Part shown: positions 62,124 through 64,000 of the stretch, piece by piece | How the letters are laid out: every line of letters begins with the position of its first letter | How positions within the stretch are numbered: the first letter of the stretch is position 1 | Source: Bacteroidetes bacterium QH_10_64_37 | Lineage (GTDB): Bacteria; Bacteroidota; Rhodothermia; Rhodothermales; Salinibacteraceae | Direction of reading: 5' to 3' | Length of the DNA stretch: 64,000 bases | Assembly (NCBI GenBank): GCA_003023105.1 | Contig: PXSZ01000044.1 | Coordinates: 1 to 64,000, forward strand | Notes under the pieces: model-generated | What the model was told of the DNA's origin: nothing | The model's database searches: none | Seen by the model: only the letters and a program-made list of their open reading frames with translations | Program-made: the position numbers and the translations under genes

Positions 62124-64000
62124 CTACTCGGCGGGGGCCGCGACTTCGCTGCCGGCGTCTGCGTAGTAGGTGGCTACGGTCTCCGCTTTTGAGGGACCGA
62201 CGACCTCCGCCAGCTCATCTTCCTCAGCGTCCTCGACCTTCACTACAGACCCGAAATGCTCCAGCAGCGTCTGCGCGGTCTTGGGGCCGATGCCGTGAAT
62301 GTCCAGCAGCTCGGACTGGAGCGTCTGCTTCTTGCGCCGCTTGCGCTGGTACGTGACGGCGAAGCGGTGGGCCTCGTTGCGCACCTTCTGCAGCAATTGA
62401 AGTGCAGGACTGTCCTTGCCGATAAGCACCGGGGCTGAGTCGCCGGGGGTAAAGACCTCCTCCAGCCGTTTCGCGAGGCCCACCACTCGGAATTGATCAA
62501 ATGCGTCCACCTCCTTCAGGACTTCTACTGCCGTGTTGAGCTGTCCCTTGCCGCCGTCGATGACGACGAGGTCGGGCCACGGTCCATTCTCCTCGACCAT
62601 CCGGCTGTACCGCCGCTCCACCACCTCGCGCATCGCCTGGTAATCGTCGGGCGTGCCCTCGTCCGTCGAACGAATTTTGTAGGTGCGGTAGTCGCTCTTG
62701 CGGGGCGTGCCGTCGGTAAAGACGACGCAGGAGGCCACCGTTTCCTTGCCGCCGTGGTGCGACACGTCAATCCCGTCGATGCGGCGCGGCAAAGTGTCCA
62801 TGCCGAGCTCTCCTTTCAGGGCCTTCACGGACTCGGGGATGCGGTCGCGCTCCCGCTTCATCTGTTGCGTCTTCCACTCGCCGACCAGTAACTTGGCGTT
62901 GGACGTTGCCATGCGGACGAGGCTCGCCTTATCGCCCTGCTGCGGCACCTTGATGGGCACCTGCCGGCCCCGCTCTTGGCGGAGCAGTTCTTCGAGCGCG
63001 TGGGTGTCCTGGGCGGGGTGGGCATTCGGGTCATGGGAGAGGAGCACCTCTTCGGGGACGAAATGGGCGTCTGCGTAGTAGTCCTCGACGAACGAGAGGA
63101 TGAGCTCCTCATCCCTGCGGCCTTCGATGTGGCGGATGTACTTGTGGCGCTTGCCGATCATCTTGCCCTCCCGCACCTGGAAGAGCACTCCACAGGCAAT
63201 TCCGTCGTCGCGGTCCACGTGCAGCGCAAACACGTCGCGGTCCGCAAAGTCCTGACTGACGATCTTCTGCTCCCGAGAGTACTTTTCCAGCGCCTGAATC
63301 TGGTCCCGCAGCCGGGCGGCCTCCTCGAAATTGTGCTGATTGGACTGCTCCTGCATCTCGTCCTCCAGCAGGTCGATGAGCGCCTGCGTTTGGCCATTGA
63401 GCAGCTTCTCCACCTGCTCGATCGTCTCCATGTAGTCTGCCTCGGACTGAAGGCCCTCGCACGGCCCCTTGCAGTTGTCGATGTGGTACTGCAGGCACAC
63501 GTCGTACTTCCCCGCCTCGATTTTTTCTTCACTGAGATCCAGCGAGCAGGTACGGAGCTGAAAGACCGACCGGATCGCGTCCATCATCTTGTTCATCTTG
63601 GACACGTCGGTGTAGGGGCCGAAATACTTCGACCCGTCCTGCTGTACCGTACGCGTCTTGAAGACGCGGGGGAAACGTTCGTTTTTGATGCAGATGTAGG
63701 GGTAGGTCTTGTCGTCCCGCAGGTTGACGTTGTAGCGGGGCTGGAGCTCTTTGATCTGGTTATTCTCCAGGATGAGGGCCTCCGCCTCCGTGTCCGTCAC
63801 AATTACGTCCACATCCACGGCCTTCTGGACCATCACCTCGATCCGCCCGTCCCGATGCCGGCTGGTTTGGAAGTACGAGCGCACTCGGCTCCGCAGGTTT
63901 TTGGCCTTGCCCACGTAGAGGACCGACTCCTCGTTGTCCAGGAATTTATAGACGCCCGAGGCGGTGGGGAGCGAGTCCAGTTTCTGAACGAGCGCGTCCG
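62124..64000 (-). CDS. uvrC: Excinuclease ABC subunit C (partial, 5' end outside window)
   Basis: The dual-incision nuclease of nucleotide excision repair. About 625 codons are present. The N-terminal GIY-YIG domain is visible up to the edge (SGVYKFLDNEESVLYVGKAK, then NLRSRV). A UvrB-binding UVR motif (NFEEAARLRDQIQALEKYS) and cysteines near CSLDLSEEK and CLQYHIDNCKGPCEG follow. The RNase H-like nuclease domain has IDGIDVSHHGGKETVAS and VIDGGKGQLNTAVEVL. Tandem HhH motifs close it (LLDIHGIGPKTAQTLLEHFG). The start codon lies beyond 64000. Confidence 0.97.
   Translation of the reverse strand, partial: DALVQKLDSLPTASGVYKFLDNEESVLYVGKAKNLRSRVRSYFQTSRHRDGRIEVMVQKAVDVDVIVTDTEAEALILENNQIKELQPRYNVNLRDDKTYPYICIKNERFPRVFKTRTVQQDGSKYFGPYTDVSKMNKMMDAIRSVFQLRTCSLDLSEEKIEAGKYDVCLQYHIDNCKGPCEGLQSEADYMETIEQVEKLLNGQTQALIDLLEDEMQEQSNQHNFEEAARLRDQIQALEKYSREQKIVSQDFADRDVFALHVDRDDGIACGVLFQVREGKMIGKRHKYIRHIEGRRDEELILSFVEDYYADAHFVPEEVLLSHDPNAHPAQDTHALEELLRQERGRQVPIKVPQQGDKASLVRMATSNAKLLVGEWKTQQMKRERDRIPESVKALKGELGMDTLPRRIDGIDVSHHGGKETVASCVVFTDGTPRKSDYRTYKIRSTDEGTPDDYQAMREVVERRYSRMVEENGPWPDLVVIDGGKGQLNTAVEVLKEVDAFDQFRVVGLAKRLEEVFTPGDSAPVLIGKDSPALQLLQKVRNEAHRFAVTYQRKRRKKQTLQSELLDIHGIGPKTAQTLLEHFGSVVKVEDAEEDELAEVVGPSKAETVATYYADAGSEVAAPAE

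Overview
The window is dense, GC-rich bacterial DNA. Many proteins are very acidic, and gene content and order point to a halophilic member of the Rhodothermota, most like Salinibacter. This rests on the protein style (acidic tails on S16 and Pol I, an HU-SPOR fusion, a secreted protease with a type IX-like tail) and not on a database search. No rRNA, tRNA, CRISPR array or transposase was recognised.

Layout. 1-454 is the 5' part of a gene running off the left edge; it carries only the C-terminal signature of a type ISP restriction-modification enzyme. 547-8820 holds a gamma-carbonic anhydrase, then on the minus strand mreB-mreC-hslV-NYN-hslU (shape and proteolysis) and purH; purN follows. 9608-11400 is a small accessory island: a broken DUF6602 gene, a small membrane protein followed by an attC-like structure, and a type II toxin-antitoxin pair. 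11386-18519 has a HAD phosphatase, polA, an M16 peptidase, a second M16 gene broken by an internal deletion, and a PspC protein. 18723-19653 has 5-formyl-THF cyclo-ligase with a possible 6S RNA upstream. 19654-26615 is a plus-strand translation block: ffh, rpsP, rimM, trmD, rplS, an MqnA-like gene, smpB, tyrS.

26655-41439 is mostly minus strand: a secreted serine protease, purE, purK, ftsK, a ComB-like phosphatase, gcvT, tyrA, htrA, fumC and a small secreted protein. 41596-45392 has an acyl-CoA dehydrogenase remnant, an M20 peptidase and a PBP4-type carboxypeptidase. 45490-51647 has SpmB/SpmA-like proteins, a patatin lipase, a BrkB/YihY protein and the ComM-like ATPase. 51756-59245 is one minus-strand envelope cluster (large TPR protein, outer-membrane barrel, HU-like protein, HU-SPOR membrane protein, ExbB/TolQ, ExbD/TolR) that resembles a Tol-Pal-like system. 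The right end has small membrane proteins, a thioredoxin-fold protein and uvrC, which runs off the edge.

The most unusual signal is intergenic: several unrelated families of degenerate tandem repeats, all with a 7-base period, many arranged as two opposed arms that can fold into a hairpin. The second theme is gene decay: four genes survive only as fragments.
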